Positions 1 to 12,800 of a DNA stretch of 64,000 bases are shown one piece after another. Origin of the DNA: Acanthococcus lagerstroemiae (taxonomy: Eukaryota > Arthropoda > Insecta > Hemiptera > Eriococcidae). The stretch lies in NCBI GenBank assembly GCA_031841125.1, contig CM063112.1, positions 62,611,722-62,675,721 on the forward strand, read 5' to 3'. Position numbers and translations under genes: made by a program. The notes under the pieces are model-generated. The model had not been told where the DNA came from. It worked only from the letters and a program-made list of their open reading frames with translations, and searched no databases. Each line of letters starts with the position of its first letter. Within the stretch, counting starts at the first letter, position 1.

Positions 1-202
1 AAGTTTAAGGAGGACATAGACAGTACATGAGAAAGACATTAATAACCTGGAAATATATTTTCTGAGACCTTGATTCTGTAGGCTACACCTACTCGTATTT
101 CAATTTAACTGAACTTACTGGTTGAATAGGATTGTATGTGTACTGGCATGGATATAATTATGTTGTATTTATGAGTTAGTGTCTACAAACAATTGAAACA
201 AT

Positions 203-3200
203 ATGCGTGAAAAGGGATCATTTTTCGTCGTACTTATGAGTACACTCTGGGCCTGCCACTGCGCCCAGAACTCATCGGTCAGTGGGAAACTAGAATCGAT
301 AACATTTCGCAGGATTCAATTTCCGGCTACTACTGAAGAGGCCTTCGCCATAGCCCGGGGAAATTCATCAGTTAACGGCGAACAAGGGAGTTCACTATTT
401 ACCAAAGAATATGAGCATCATTTATCAGTTAATTCGTCTACAACTGGGACCAAGGGGCTGAACGCTCTTCCTGACAATTCGACAGCCATCAACCACAAGT
501 CGGACTCAGCTCGTAAGAATACTCCTGCAACCGAACAAACTTCAAATTTACCATATTCGAAATGGCTGTCTTCGATTTTCGCTGAAGCCAAGGGAACATT
601 CAATATGCAAGTGAAGAGCAACAAAAACTGTAAACGGGATTACGAAATTTATGAACAGCATCTACGGAATCAGACTATATGGGCGGTTCGAAGTTAGTAC
701 ACCTTTTGATGTTAATTTTGTTTGATTATATTCCCTGATATCCGTCTAGGCAATCGGTGGGAATCATTTTCATTGCATGAATGCATAATAAATCAACGCG
801 GTATATGTTTTACTTGAAAATAGTGATGGAATCATCCGAGTGGCCAGAGATAGGACTACTTTCTGGTTCTCCTGTTCAGATGGGTGACTATTACGAGTGC
901 TTGAAATCAGAAGCTCCCAGATTTAGAGGTAAATACTGCTTTGTCGGCGCATCTCTTCGACTCAAGTTTGGAGAAACGCTTTCCGGATCATCAGTTAGCA
1001 GTCACACACCTAAGTGGGTATATTGGCCAAATGAAAATTCTTCCGCATGGAGGGTAATCAGCCAAGTACGTACTTTATATTGAAAAGTTCTCGAGTATTT
1101 TTTGCTGGAAGCGACCTTCCACGTCTTAAATGTGGCTTAGAAACGAGTAAATGACAAAATATTATATATAAAAAAGTTGAAGAACATGTCTTGGCCTCTC
1201 TAAATAATGAGATTTTTTTCGACTCGAGCTTCGTGAAAAATTCCATAACTGGAAATATACTTCTCGCAAGAGAACTTGTTGGTAAACTACAATGCATGAA
1301 TTTTCGTCTCATGTCCTAATTATTTTAAAAAGAATAATTACGAGTCGTCTTATCATGAATTTTTCTCGTCCAAAGCTCTAGTACTCGTAGATATGGCAGA
1401 TTTTTCAGACTGATGGGAAATAATTTTGTTGTGGTGTGGGGGGATCCATAAAACGTATTTTGTAAAGAAAACAGATACGCATTTTATTTTCTCACGTGAC
1501 CTTCGTAGCTCGAAAATACTCAGCTGCTCACTTTCGTCAGTGTAATGCTGCGTCGGAAATTTTTCATCTGAAATCATTTCTCCATCGAAGGATTGAATTT
1601 GCTAAATTTTCCTTAATTTCTTTGCCCTTTCATTCTTTATGGTGTAGTAAAAAGGGGAATACAGGAAAATTACCAGAAGGCAGTGCCCCTGTTGCCCTTT
1701 AACTTCTCTCGATGGTACGGACCTGCCACCTCTATATCGCGAGCATAGCTATCATTTGATATACATTTAATATATTTCTTCATTTGTATGTTCATTTTGT
1801 CCCTCCCAATTCATATAGTGCATTCATTCTCTGAGTGGCAACAATTATGATTATGGCCACATTAGGCAAGTCTGCCTTAAGTTTTAAGTTACCTAGAACT
1901 TCAAATTTACAGTACGAATCAGAAGAACTGCGAATCAGCAGACTGCAGTTCCTCTGGGCAATTTGTATTCCATCGTCGTGCAACGCTGGTGACCTACAAC
2001 AGTCTGTTTTCAAAGCTTTGACACCTATATTAAGAGCGAACGGTATTCGCGGTACGGTTTATTCCTTCAATAAAAGCTGCCAAGTGCAAGAGGCCAGCCA
2101 TTATCCTAGGAGTTACCACATAGCCAGGTTAGAATGAAATTTAATCCGCGTACTATCTAAGAATTCACAAAAGAACAATTAAGTGAATGGTATGGCGAGA
2201 GTAATAATTGGCACTTTCGCATTTCTAGGTCAATTCTGGTTATTTTGATTTTTCTTCTTGTACTGGGCACATTGTTTGACGTTTTCAGTCTAGATTCCAA
2301 AAGCACCGGTGGAAATGAAGGTACTTACCTCACTAATTGATGAAATATCTTAATAATAATATTTTGATATAAGTTATAGTAAACACCTAAATTCTAATGT
2401 TAAGCTGTTAGACAGATGTAGAAACAGAGAAAAAGGCAGGAATATAGAAACATAACCAAAAACCAAAGCAGATAAATTAACAGATATATGATGAGCATAG
2501 GCGCAACTAGGGGGGGGGCTATGGGGCTATAGCCGTCCCCAAGACATAAGAAATTTCAAAAAAATTCTAGAGTATTCAACTTTTTCGTATAAAATTTACC
2601 CCCTCCCTCTACTTTTCTCTGCTTCGGCCCCTCCCAGAGGTAATTTCTGGTTGCGCCTATGATGATGAGAGACAAAGATGCGTAAAGACAAACACAAGAA
2701 TAAGTGGCGAAATACGGCAGAGACATAGGAAGCAACTGATGCATAACTAAATGTTTAGAAAAAGAAACATAGAATGTGCGAGGGGCAGACACCAAGAAAC
2801 AAAAAAACGAAGACAATAATGACTGGTCTGCAGAGGCTGTGTTGGTATAGTTACCAAGACAAAGACAGTGACAGCAGTTTCAGAGAGGTTATGCTGGTAT
2901 CTATTTACGGAATTTCTATGTTAGAATTTCATAAAATATTTCCTCGGGTATTGCCCGTTTCCACCTTTTTTATTATCTCTCCCCTCAACTTAGACGTGTC
3001 GATTTATGTTATAATTTATAAATGCACCGTATTCACTTTTTTTCTATTTTTTTTATTCTCTTCTTTCAGATAGCGCTCAAACCCAGTGGTCTTTCGAGTT
3101 ATTAAAATGTTTTTCCGTGCTGAGAAATTGTGAAGCACTTACTCAAAATTCGGAGAATACATTTGCCATATTGTACATCCTAAAATTATTTCTCTTGTAT

Positions 3201-5134
3201 GCAGTAGTCAGAGGACACGCAATATTATTGTATGGGATTTACCCAATGTTTAATACCGAGCAGCTGGAAATGGTGAAAATCAAAAGTTTTATTATAATCA
3301 GAACTACTTTTAAGTTATCGGACTTTTCAAATGTTCAGAAAGTGTAGGTACCCAAATAAATGCCTCCGATTTCTCGGTCCTGCAGAAGTACAACCCACAG
3401 TATCCGGATTTAATAATTGGAGTGGTCGTCAATGGGTTCTTCCTGATTAGTGGTTTCCTGAATGCTTACTTCGGCATAGCAACAGCTCGAGAAATTGGTC
3501 CCATTTATGTGTTACTTTCTCTTGTTTTCCGATGGTTAAGGTGAGTTCCAGTTTATTAGTGGTAACGATTTTTGGAAGAAGTAATGGGTTTTGTGCACAA
3601 GCAGAGATTGAATCATACTTCTGGGGGAAGACGCTTCAAGTTTCAAAATTCTTATTTCATAGCGGAAGCGGAGGATTTAAGTACAAACTGAAATCTGTGG
3701 AGAGGGTTTGGCAGATTTTGGAAGGATTTAAACTCTAAAAAGGCTCTTTGACTCCGCCTCTGAGGTCATAACTATGAAACTAGGAGATGAAATTAACACC
3801 TTCATACTACATGTGATATTTATTGAAAACTGCAGATGATAATTTTATGCCACTGAGTTGCAAACTTTGAATTATGAACATTTATTTGCTCATCAAACAA
3901 AGTTCTGATCTATAGCTTCCTCGCTTGTCTAAGTTGACCTGGAACACCTCATTCGGTTCGCAGGGGACCAAATGGGCTGTCGCATGACCAAGCCTGATAT
4001 GAGGGTGGGGAACGTTAGGGATTTCTCCCAGACTTGGCTTTTTATCGTCTTTTTTCATTTTCTTTATAATGTCTGAACTTTTTTGGGTTTTTGGGTGCAA
4101 TTTCATGAATTCCAGGAAGGATTCAAGAAAAGTCGCACAACCCTTACCCCTCCTCCCAGCACCTGGATTTTCTCTCGGCCGCCCTGCACACAATGCATAA
4201 AGTGGAAAGGTGTTTTAATAACTGCTCCGGCTACGAAGGAAACTTGCGCAACATAACGTTAGGTTAAGCCAGACAACCTGTACCTACTTATATAGTTGAC
4301 AGTTATTTAACCCCGTTGGAGATTTAAGTCAGTACTTCGTTTACCTGAGTGACATTAACTTTTTTAGAAGAAAAACTGGAAAGTCGCTGCCTGCAGTGGC
4401 GTTCAGGAACCAGAAGCGCAAATAGGGCTCAGAACGGGGGGGGCTTAAGCCCCCTTATTATGAAGCAACACCACTCCCTGCATCATTTTCTTTGGTAATC
4501 TTTCAGAGTTTAGGGGCTATTTAGAAGTTTGGGGGCTAAGCCCCCCAAGCCCCCACCTATTTGCGCCTATGTCAGGAACCAATCGCCAGTGTGACCTCCT
4601 CTCTCTTGGAGCAAATTATCTCTAAACTCCAACTAATAATTTTTCTGTCACGTTAATTATTAATGTTTCATTAGGATAGTTCCTGCATATGGCCTAATTT
4701 TACTTGTATATACATGCATCCTCCCATACTTGGGCGATGGGCCGTTCTGGACCTACCACATCCAACAAGATATAACAGTTAATTGCGTATCGAAATGGTG
4801 GACTAACCTTCTTATGGTGAATAATATAGTAATTCCAGTCAAAGAGGTTAGTAATAACTATCTATAAAATTGCCTTATGAGAAGAAAGGCTTTAACAACC
4901 ACCTTTGTTTCAAAATTGACTGAAATGTTGATTGTTTTCAATTAATTGGAAAGTTAAATCTCCATGCAATTATTATGATTATTATTTTATTTATTTAAAA
5001 AAATAATAAATCTTGGTATCTATTTCAGCCTATATGGAGACTAAGTCGGCTGTTGTTACTTATTTTTCTATAGTCGAGCCTAAATTTATGTAGGAACCTG
5101 CAAGAATTTCCAAAAGATCAAGAATTTATTAGTA

Positions 5135-5165
<31 letters not shown>

Positions 5166-7547
5166 TTTTTTTGTCCTAGCAATGCATGAGACACAGTTGG
5201 TATATTACTGTGGATTATCACCTATCCATAGTCGGCAGTGTACTTTCATTCGTGTACGGCAACAACAAAAAAGCGGGCATTCTACTTATGAGTTTACTGT
5301 TCTTAGGGTCAGATATCGCCACATTCTTACGAATTTACCAGACTAATATTTATGGAACATCTTTGAACATTCTGAGGTAAGTGGATGAATACTCGTAATT
5401 TTAGACAATTCTTTAATGTAACCCATGTACGGGTTACATAATTAATTTAGATGACGGGAGAAGGAAAATTTGAGAGTAAGCCGGATTGTATATCCGGCAG
5501 ACTACGGTTGTCTTATTAGCTGCAAGAGCATGAATAAAAGTACTCGCGAAACAGGTTTCCTTACATCACATGCACCAAAATGAATACCTATGAAATCCTT
5601 TAGTGAAAATCTTACAGTCACGCAAATGGGATTGTAGTTTTTCCTCGAAGATTTCAAGAAAATGATTATCATATATGATTGGAAAGTGATTAGAAAATTT
5701 TTCAGTTGATTACTTTCACGTCACATGAGTAGACAGTAGCCTCAGATTTTCAACATATTAGTTATAAGTCACTTCACATATGTCAATCTAGTAATATGGT
5801 TGTTTAATTTGACTTTTTACCAATTTGCCTGTCTCAGAATCAGTCTGAAACTAGCGAATCACACGTGAGTGCATGTGACGCCTCTGGCTTATTTCCTTTC
5901 CAAAAATTTTGCTCAAATAAATAACTATTATTTATAGCCCACTCTGATGCTCTCCCCCTCGCTTAATGTTTATTTTTCCCTTTCAGTGTAAAACAGAATA
6001 ATCCATATTGGGAGCATGATTATAAAATCTACAGGAGTACGTATTTCCGAAGTAGTCCATTTCTTTTAGGCTTTGCTACCGCCTTGGTGACTAAGAAACT
6101 GAAAGAGAAGGAATACAAGTTCTCACTGGTAATAACGATTCTTTAATTAGCCCATTAAGATTGGAAAAACAGAAGTTTATTCGTAACTGGATTTTGTAGG
6201 TGCAAAAAGTATTCTTGCTTGTACCTTCGTTCGTGTTCGCCGTCGGAGCTGAGTACTATTCATTGGTGTTTTATAAGGTTAATAGACCTTACTACCGAAT
6301 TGAAAATGCTGTGTATGGAGTTGTCCACAGACTATCAGCCATGATGCCATTTGCCTGTCTTATTTGTATATCCTTGGTTTCTGGATTAGGTGAGCGGTTG
6401 AGTAGAGTAACAAGTTCATTTTTCCAACTTCTGGACTTGTATGCGTTTCTGCACCGCTCTGTAGCTGAATGGTATTGTGCTTACCTCGCATTGTTGCAAC
6501 GCGGCTTCAATTTCTAGTGCTGGAATGCTAGTAATAACTTAAGTTTTAGTTAAACGCAACATACAAGGGTAAAGAAAAAAGAAGCCTAAAACCCTTTGTA
6601 AAAGAATTAAGCGAGAATTTATTTAGCTTCCAACTAACCTTCTATGTTTTCTTCACGAACTTTCAAACTTTCACTTCATGTGCTCATTATTAGCTATTAT
6701 TCTGAATTAAAAGAAAATGTGTATCGTTAAAACGCATCGGTCCGTGATCTGTGAAAAGAACCACATTACCTAGTTTTGGTCATGTGGATGGATCTCTGAA
6801 AATTTTTGGCTGGCGACAACCACCTATAACCGAACGTTTAGTGCACATATTATGTAGAATAGAGGTGTCTATGTATACCTCTATACATATGTTTCAAGAG
6901 TGAGTCTCTCTATAGGTGTGTCACCGTAAGTTTCTTGTTAACCATTTTAAATATTCTTCACTGGCCTTGGATCATTCTGTATTTATTTTAACATTTATTA
7001 AGTACATATTTCCTCATGTTTCAGGAGTTCCTAATAAATTTGCAAAATTTAAACTGTACTTACCTCTAGGACGTTTGGTTTATTGTATTTACCTTGTGAG
7101 TTATGTGCTCCAAGAGTATCACGTTCTTTCTTCCAAGAAGCCCATGCCTCCATTAAGCAACATGGATGGGGTAATTATATACTTACCTAATATTCATATC
7201 AACTCGGAATAAGGTAAGATTCTTCGAACCGAGAGCAGGTTTTTAAAAATTAAATAATATTTGCACTTTATTTTAGAACTGGATTATAGGAGGCGATATC
7301 TTATATTCTACAATGTTTGGATTTTTCTTGTTCTTGCTAGCGGAAGGACCTGGTAATGGTATCGTGACCTTGTTACGTCAGTACTTAATTAAGTAAGTAC
7401 GTAAGTAATAAATTACGAATTGCTCCTGCATAAGTCGTTGACTTATTCTTCAAGACTTGCAAATTGTTGGATTTCAGAAATATTAAACGAATGCGGGAAA
7501 CGGATCCTGAATGTCCTACAGAAATGCAAGTCGCTCGCATTGAATAA
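203..7547 (+). CDS. NRF-6-like acyltransferase-3 membrane protein, copy A (13 exons)
   Basis: Exons deduced from frame, GT-AG sites and comparison with copy C: 203-692, 824-1065, 1913-2127, 2229-2320, 3070-3272, 3386-3540, 4675-4846, 5180-5376, 5987-6128, 6200-6389, 7025-7170, 7277-7392, 7478-7547. They total 2430 nt, 809 codons plus stop, with no frame break. Exon 1 encodes a signal peptide (residues about 1-20) and a Ser/Thr/Asn-rich stretch. The NRF domain then runs through exon 3, with WAVR, GDYYECL and WAICIPSSC motifs. Exon 4 is the first membrane helix. Exons 5-12 form the acyltransferase-3 domain, with a GH motif (VVRGH) in an early helix, GDGPFW and HSWYITVD. Members of this family are multi-span proteins linked to lipid uptake or transport in C. 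elegans (nrf-6, ndg-4); enzymatic activity in insects is inferred, not shown. The ATG at 203 was chosen because it begins the signal peptide. The exon structure is well supported; the substrate is unknown. Confidence 0.88.
2496..2661. mobile_element. hAT-type MITE, CATAGGCGCAA family, copy 1
   Basis: A 166-bp element in intron 4 of NRF copy A. It has perfect 12-bp terminal inverted repeats (CATAGGCGCAAC / GTTGCGCCTATG) and perfect 8-bp flanking duplications ATGATGAG at 2488-2495 and 2662-2669. It is non-coding and has a poly-G run just inside the left end and GC-rich C-tracts further in. The 8-bp duplication is characteristic of the hAT superfamily. Confidence 0.85.
4411..4571. mobile_element. 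hAT-type MITE, CATAGGCGCAA family, copy 2
   Basis: A 161-bp element in intron 6 of NRF copy A. The left end is CAGAAGCGCAAATAGG and the right end is CCTATTTGCGCCTATG (14 of 16 complementary). It is flanked by perfect 8-bp duplications TCAGGAAC at 4403-4410 and 4572-4579. The inside is G-rich at one end and C-rich at the other, so the whole element could fold on itself. Confidence 0.83.
5136..5166. repeat. (ATT)n microsatellite
   Basis: A simple run of ATT repeats directly before the T-tract and acceptor of exon 8 of NRF copy A (exon begins 5180). It lengthens the polypyrimidine-like region of that acceptor. Confidence 0.8.
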
Positions 7548-7562
7548 AGAACTTTGAATAAA
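7543..7562 (+). other. Poly(A) signals of NRF copy A
   Basis: Two AATAAA hexamers, at 7543-7548 (overlapping the TAA stop) and 7557-7562, closely follow the end of the last exon. They support the assigned 3' end. An AATAAA at 21853-21858 lies about 200 nt beyond the proposed stop of copy B. Confidence 0.6.
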
Positions 7563-8150
7563 ACTTCGTGAAAATTTATCTGATTATCTGTAAAACTTCA
7601 GTTTCATATGGACTATAGTTTTGATATAGATTCTACCTATAACTCAAGTGTCTCATTTATTGTTGAATTGAAAAAAATATAAGAATCTTATGTATCTAGA
7701 AACCACTGAATGGTGGATCTCAATATATCCCATCTTGTCTATATCCTGACTGCCTAATACATCTGTTTGCCTGAAAAGCTTTACGATGTTCTTGAAAAGT
7801 TTTAGCTTATTTCGCTGAGTTATGCCTCGTCTCGCCTCGCCTTGCAGCGTTAGTTAAATTCAAATTTGTGAACACTTTCATCTCTCTCTGTCCCCCCAAA
7901 ACATCCTAGCGAATAGACCGACCGCGAGTATAAATCGAGTTGGATTGTTAGCGTGCTCTGCAATCTCCCGCCAGTTCTCAGGAACAAGGTATTTTACTTG
8001 CAAAACTTGTTACCACCAGAATCTAATGGATTGGCGCGATGTTGTATGTGTCTTGTGTGGGTCGCTTTACTATACAGGTAACGATTCACACACCCGCACG
8101 CGTTTTAAGCATAGTAAAGGAAGGTTTCAGGACAGTTACCCGAATTCAAT
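7563..8150. other. Gene-free spacer after NRF copy A
   Basis: No coding exon, RNA gene or clear repeat was recognised. The last bases (from about 8130) resemble the inverted end of the MULE element further right, suggesting that the hAT-like element starting at 8151 jumped into that end. Confidence 0.4.
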
Positions 8151-8668
8151 CAGGGCCGGCCCGAAGGGGGGGGGGGAGTAGTGGGGTGTCACACCCCCAG
8201 TCATTTTTCATTCGGCTTTGGCAACATTTTGCCCCATTCGGCAAAATTATTCGGTCAAACGATTGAGAAGTTGGGAAAATCCGAGAAGGTAAAAAGCTTT
8301 ACCTTGATGCATGCGAAAGAGGACTAATTATTCGATAATTTTCACACCTGTCTGCTCCCGCTTTTTTTGGTATAGTAACAAAACTCCTTTGGCATGTCCC
8401 CTTTATCACAAAAATATAACATATAAGGTTACCAACCATTTGCTTTTTGGCAAATACATTTATTTTTTCCAAGTTGCATTTGCCCTTTGCCAGACCCAGC
8501 AATGAAATAAGAAAACTTTGCCTCTTTCACCAATTTATGAAAGTATCCCGGAAAAATGTAAAAATGTAGAAGAATTCAACGTTTACGGGATCATTTTTAA
8601 TGTACGTAAGCGTGCAAACGCGCTTCGTTACTGCACGCTGGATCACATCATTCTTCACATTTTGTATA

Positions 8669-9538
8669 CCGTAATTTGGGGTAACTTCGGACTGTTTTTA
8701 ACCTCAAGTTTCTATAACTCCCTAACATGTGGTACAAAGATGTTTTGAAAGTAACTAAAAAAAATCTTATCTTGACCTGTAGTTTACCACTACATGGGTT
8801 AACATGGGGTAACTTCGGACTTTTTATTTCTCTCTTCAAAAAAATAATGTTTTGGTTTTCTAAAGTTCTGAAAACACTTTATATGAACTTTAAATAAAGA
8901 ATCAATATTTATTCAAGCATAAACCGACATTTTTATTCATTAAAGTATACAATTATACTGAAAAAATCAAATTATAAAAAAGAAAATCAAAATTTCAGCT
9001 ATAAGAATGTTAAATTTTAAAATAGGTACATATAAATTCAAAATGAGGTATACATTTCATAACTTCTTTGCCAAAGTCGTGGTGACCACTTGACATTTTT
9101 CAAACGCCTCCGAGTTTTCTTTTATACGAACGAACCATTTTATTTCACAAACTTCAAAACTTGATACATACCAAAATTTTCATCACTTTTTCTACTTTTT
9201 TTCTGATAATTCATCGTCCATTCATTCTTTTAATCTCTCTTTTTTTTCTCTTTTTTTTTTTTTAATTATTCAGAAAATTTTGTGCATTCGACCACGCGAA
9301 AACGAAAATTTGATGATAAGATTTTTTTGGTTGGCTTTTTATATGTGCGTCATGAAAATAATTCTAGCTTCCTTATCGATTTTAACTACATAGCAGTGTA
9401 GCCACATGCGTCGGCATTCATTCCGTGCCAAATTTGATGGAATTCCCTTTAATCTGAGCTTCGTGGGAAATGTTTTAAGTAAAAAAGTTGAATCGGTGCG
9501 AAGTTACCCCGGATTCCGAAGTTACCCCCAGATTACGG
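8669..9538. mobile_element. TA-flanked inverted-repeat element (Tc1/mariner-like MITE)
   Basis: The terminal repeat is about 25 bp, CCGTAATTTGGGGTAACTTC on the left and its near-perfect complement ending ATTACGG at 9538. TA dinucleotides sit on both sides (8667-8668, 9539-9540). The submotif GGGGTAACTTCGGAC recurs inside each end (about 8808 and, inverted, about 9499), so each end carries two copies. No transposase is recognisable. The class is inferred from the TA target site only. Confidence 0.65.
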
Positions 9539-9564
9539 TACTCATACTAGAGACCTGTAACCAT

Positions 9565-9701
9565 ACAAGTGCGGAAACCTGCCATTTTGTATCCAATCGT
9601 GCCCGTGGATGCCGAATCCGACTATGCGGAGCGTACCGCGTTGTCAATTCGGCATCCGACGGGCGCGGTTGGATACAAAATGGCAGGTTTCCGCACTCGT
9701 A
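9565..9701. repeat. Fold-back repeat, arms about 57 bp
   Basis: The left arm (9565-about 9622) and right arm (about 9641-9701) are inverted copies sharing GTGCGGAAACCTGCCATTTT and a GGATGCCGAAT block, with only a few mismatches and a loop of about 20 bp. RNA from this site would form a long hairpin. Confidence 0.8.
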
Positions 9702-10180
9702 CTGTTATAGATCTTTATCCATACAGATAGTGCTATTCTTTCTCAAGATCTTTCCAATATTCTGTCTATGCGAACATCAAAGTGAGGAATGAGCGAAGCG
9801 AGTTCCGAGTCTGTCTTACATTTTTGGAACATTTGCTTTTTTGTGACTAAATTTGCCTTTTTCACCAGCTACATTTGCTTTTTAGAAAAAATAAGTTGGT
9901 AACCCTAAACATACTAATTTGTACAATTTATCAATTACATACTCTTCGAAGTTCTGTGATAATTCAGCTCGCGTATCTCATCCACTCGTGGAGCTTTCCT
10001 TTTCTTTAATTCTCTCAATGCTTCGTCAAATTCACATCTTAAAATTGAGTCTCCCCTCTCATCTTCTTATCATCTTCAAAAATGTAGTTTTGTTTTTGCT
10101 TTGACAAAATTTCTATTTGGCAATTTGGCATTTTTATAACACCCCCCCCCCCCCGATGAAAATTGCTCGGACCGGCCCTG

Positions 10181-12800
10181 AATCCAGTTGTCCGACAGTC
10201 TATTTCCCCGACAAGATACTTATTCCCCAACTTTTTTTTTTTTTAGAATCCATTTACCCGACACCCATTGCAATGTCCTACAGCCATTTCCCCGACAAGA
10301 CATTTCCCTGAATCTTTTTTACCTGAAATAATTGTCGGTCTTTGTCATGAAGTATCAGGGTGTAGTGCAGAAGTAAGTGTTGGCAATATTGAAAGTGCCA
10401 TGGTGCCATACCCTCTGTGGTGTTGTACTTGGTTAGGTAACGTATGAATGATAACACTACACAACAATCGGAGATTTTTTGAAAATCAATGACATGAAAA
10501 TTTATGATTCTATATGCATTTTCAACGAGGAATATAATGTCGATGTTAATTTTTTGATTATAGTTCATTTTTTCCCTATCTCCTATCTTAAATGCAAATT
10601 TTAGTATCATCAAGATGATACTACTGATCGAAAAACTATACGTGTTCAGTGTAGTTATCCGTATAAGTGAAGCTATTCCTGGACGACAAAAAGTGAAAAC
10701 TTTAATAAAATTGTAATTTTGAATATGGAAAACGAGTAGAGGTTCTCGAGAAAAATTGTTAACACCACCGTATTCAGAATTCAAAATACAGCTAAATTCA
10801 TATAATCTCATCCCATTGCTTTTTATGCTGGTGTGTAGTGTAATAGTCAAAATAATTGGGCTCAAGTTGATAATGGAAGGATTCATGTATAATATGTGGG
10901 ATTGCGTTAACGCAATACGCGCGTATATTGGAACTGCCAAAAGGTCAGATCCGGATAATCTACTGCGCGTAACATATCAAGTTCTACTGCTGGTACTGAA
11001 GATGGAATTGTGGTCATTAAAGGTCCTTCAGCTTCGCCACATACTCACCCAACCCCCAACCAAGAGTAGTGCCAAGTTGAAGTTGTGCTGCACCGTTTCA
11101 AACGCTAGGCTGAGGAACACCCCGAGCAGCCACTGGCACAATTACTCCGCAACGAGTTAGCAGATGTACCGCCAGATGTGCTGAGTCAGCAACCACTGCG
11201 AGATGCGATGAGAAAGACAATTCGTCGCACTCGGTGACAACATCTACCGCCCAATTCAAAATCTCTGGAGAAGTTGCAGTATCTCCCTCAGCAGTATCAG
11301 CAAACGTTGCAAGGAGAACGTTTTCTATATTATTTGATAACCATGAGAGTGAAGCCCAGGGCCGTGTACTGATATTTACAACACAGAAAAATATAGAGTT
11401 GCTGTGTCTCGGAGTAGTATCTGGTTCCTCGATGGAACTTTCAAAATTAGTCCGGCAATTTTCACTCAAATCTTCACCATCATCGGTCTGCGTCAAAGAA
11501 ATCGCATATAGACGGTGAAGATACGCCACTGCCTTTTTTTTACGCATTTTTATCCAACAAGGAACAAAACAAGCTGCTGTCCAAGAGTACCAAGTAAATG
11601 CCTACGTATCCTGAAAGTCACGGGTGATTTTGAAAAAAAGCATCATCAACGCTTGTCGAGTTTTTCCAGGTGTACTAGTCTTTTGTTGTTTTTTCATTTT
11701 GGCCACTCTCTTTACAGAAAAATTCAAGCTGAAGGTCTGCAGCAGAGATACAACGATCCGGAAGATCGCTGCATCAAAATGCTTACCCATATATATTTAG
11801 CATTAGCGTACGTTCGTGTAGCACATGTTCCATTTATTTTCGACGTCTTAGTCCAAGATGCTCCAAATGAAAAGCTGCCAGTACTGGAATACTTTAAACA
11901 AACGTACATACGTGCTTGGTTATCCCGAACGAGGGCAACGTCGGCATGTACTACCAAGATCCCCCCCCCCCGCCCCGCTACATTGAATCAATATTCAACT
12001 GTTTGTGTTAACTCTCATAAAACGAACAATGTTAGTGAGGGTTGGCACAACCCCTTCCGCGTTGTGGCGTAGCCAAGGGAGATGAATTCCCCTTGAGATG
12101 AGAATTTTGAATATTCTGGCAGTATCACAGTAGATGCGCGGAATGAAATTTAAACTCAGAAGCGTAACTGAAGTTGAAAAGCACAACATATAAAATGACA
12201 CGATAATTTACATTTTCTGTGTTGGAAAACCAGTCTAACTATTATTTTAAAAAATTGCTGATCCCCCCTCTGGTTATGCCACTGCTTCCGCGTAATTGTA
12301 ATCACCCCAATCTGTATTCAGCAATTATTGAACTCCAGAAGGAACAGACCTACACAGAAGTCAGCCTGGCCGAACTTAACCTTGGCCGGCGAGTGAAAAA
12401 CTCATCGCCAGCTAAGTGATTGCTGCTGCAGAATCGATTGAGATCGATCGTCTTGGAATATGATGAGTACGTGGCTAATGACGAGTAAGTTGAATTTCTG
12501 AGAGCCTTGGCTCACCCTATATGTTATTCTAGAAAATGCAAATAAAACTGAAGACTTTTTAGTCTTACGTTTATAACTCTAAGAATAACGCTCTCAAAAA
12601 ACTACCCGACACCATTTACCGACAAGACATTTCCTGAATTTTTATTACCTGAAAAAACTGTCGGGCTTTGTACTGTCGGGTAAATGGGTGTCGGGGAAAT
12701 GAATTCGGGTAAAAAAAAAAAAAAAACTTCAGGAAAATCTCTTGTCGGTGACATGGCCTGTCAGGGAAACGGATTCGGGGGAATGACCCCGAATCAGTAG
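10181..12800 (+). mobile_element. MULE-type DNA transposon with long imperfect inverted ends
   Basis: About 170 bp at each side are inverted copies rich in the phrases CCCGACAAGACATTTCCC and TTACCCGACACC (left 10185-10350, right about 12600-12795). Between them lies a broken MULE-like transposase gene in + orientation. The left end appears to have been split by the hAT-like insertion at 8151-10180, because similar bases occur just before 8151. Confidence 0.65.
10860..12480 (+). pseudogene. MULE transposase pseudogene with FLYWCH zinc finger
   Basis: Read across frames, the + strand shows the usual order of an insect MULE transposase. A FLYWCH finger comes first (about 10868-11065, with GFMYN, YWNC, then HTHP). 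A DDE core follows, beginning with WFLDGTFK at about 11420, then an LPFFYAFLSNK segment, DFEKKHHQ, LYRKIQAEGLQQRY and, near the C-terminus, TNNVSEGWHN (about 12025). The tail has LQKEQTYTEV (about 12330). Several frameshifts and stops break it (for example a stop at about 11510 after the core start), so it cannot encode a working transposase. Confidence 0.8.

Larger units (their letters stand above)
8151..10180. mobile_element. hAT-like transposon (2.0 kb, no transposase recognised) with nested insertions
   Basis: The ends are CAGGGCCGGCCCGAAG (8151) and the complement GCTCGGACCGGCCCTG (ending 10180), 14 of 16 matched. Both ends lie beside long G or C runs. The flanking octamers AATTCAAT and AATCCAGT match at 6 of 8 positions, so the target duplication is only approximate. 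No hAT transposase could be read inside. The interior is partly filled by a second inverted-repeat element (8669-9538) and a fold-back (9565-9701), giving a nest of at least three insertions. Confidence 0.65.

Noticed and set aside
10278..10940. 220-codon minus-strand ORF, the longest single ORF in the window
   Set aside because: It runs antisense to the MULE element, crosses its inverted end and a dispersed repeat, and has no recognisable domain. AT-rich sequence with few minus-strand stops explains it.
11098..11547. 149-codon minus-strand ORF
   Set aside because: Antisense to the MULE transposase core, which is recognisable on the + strand.
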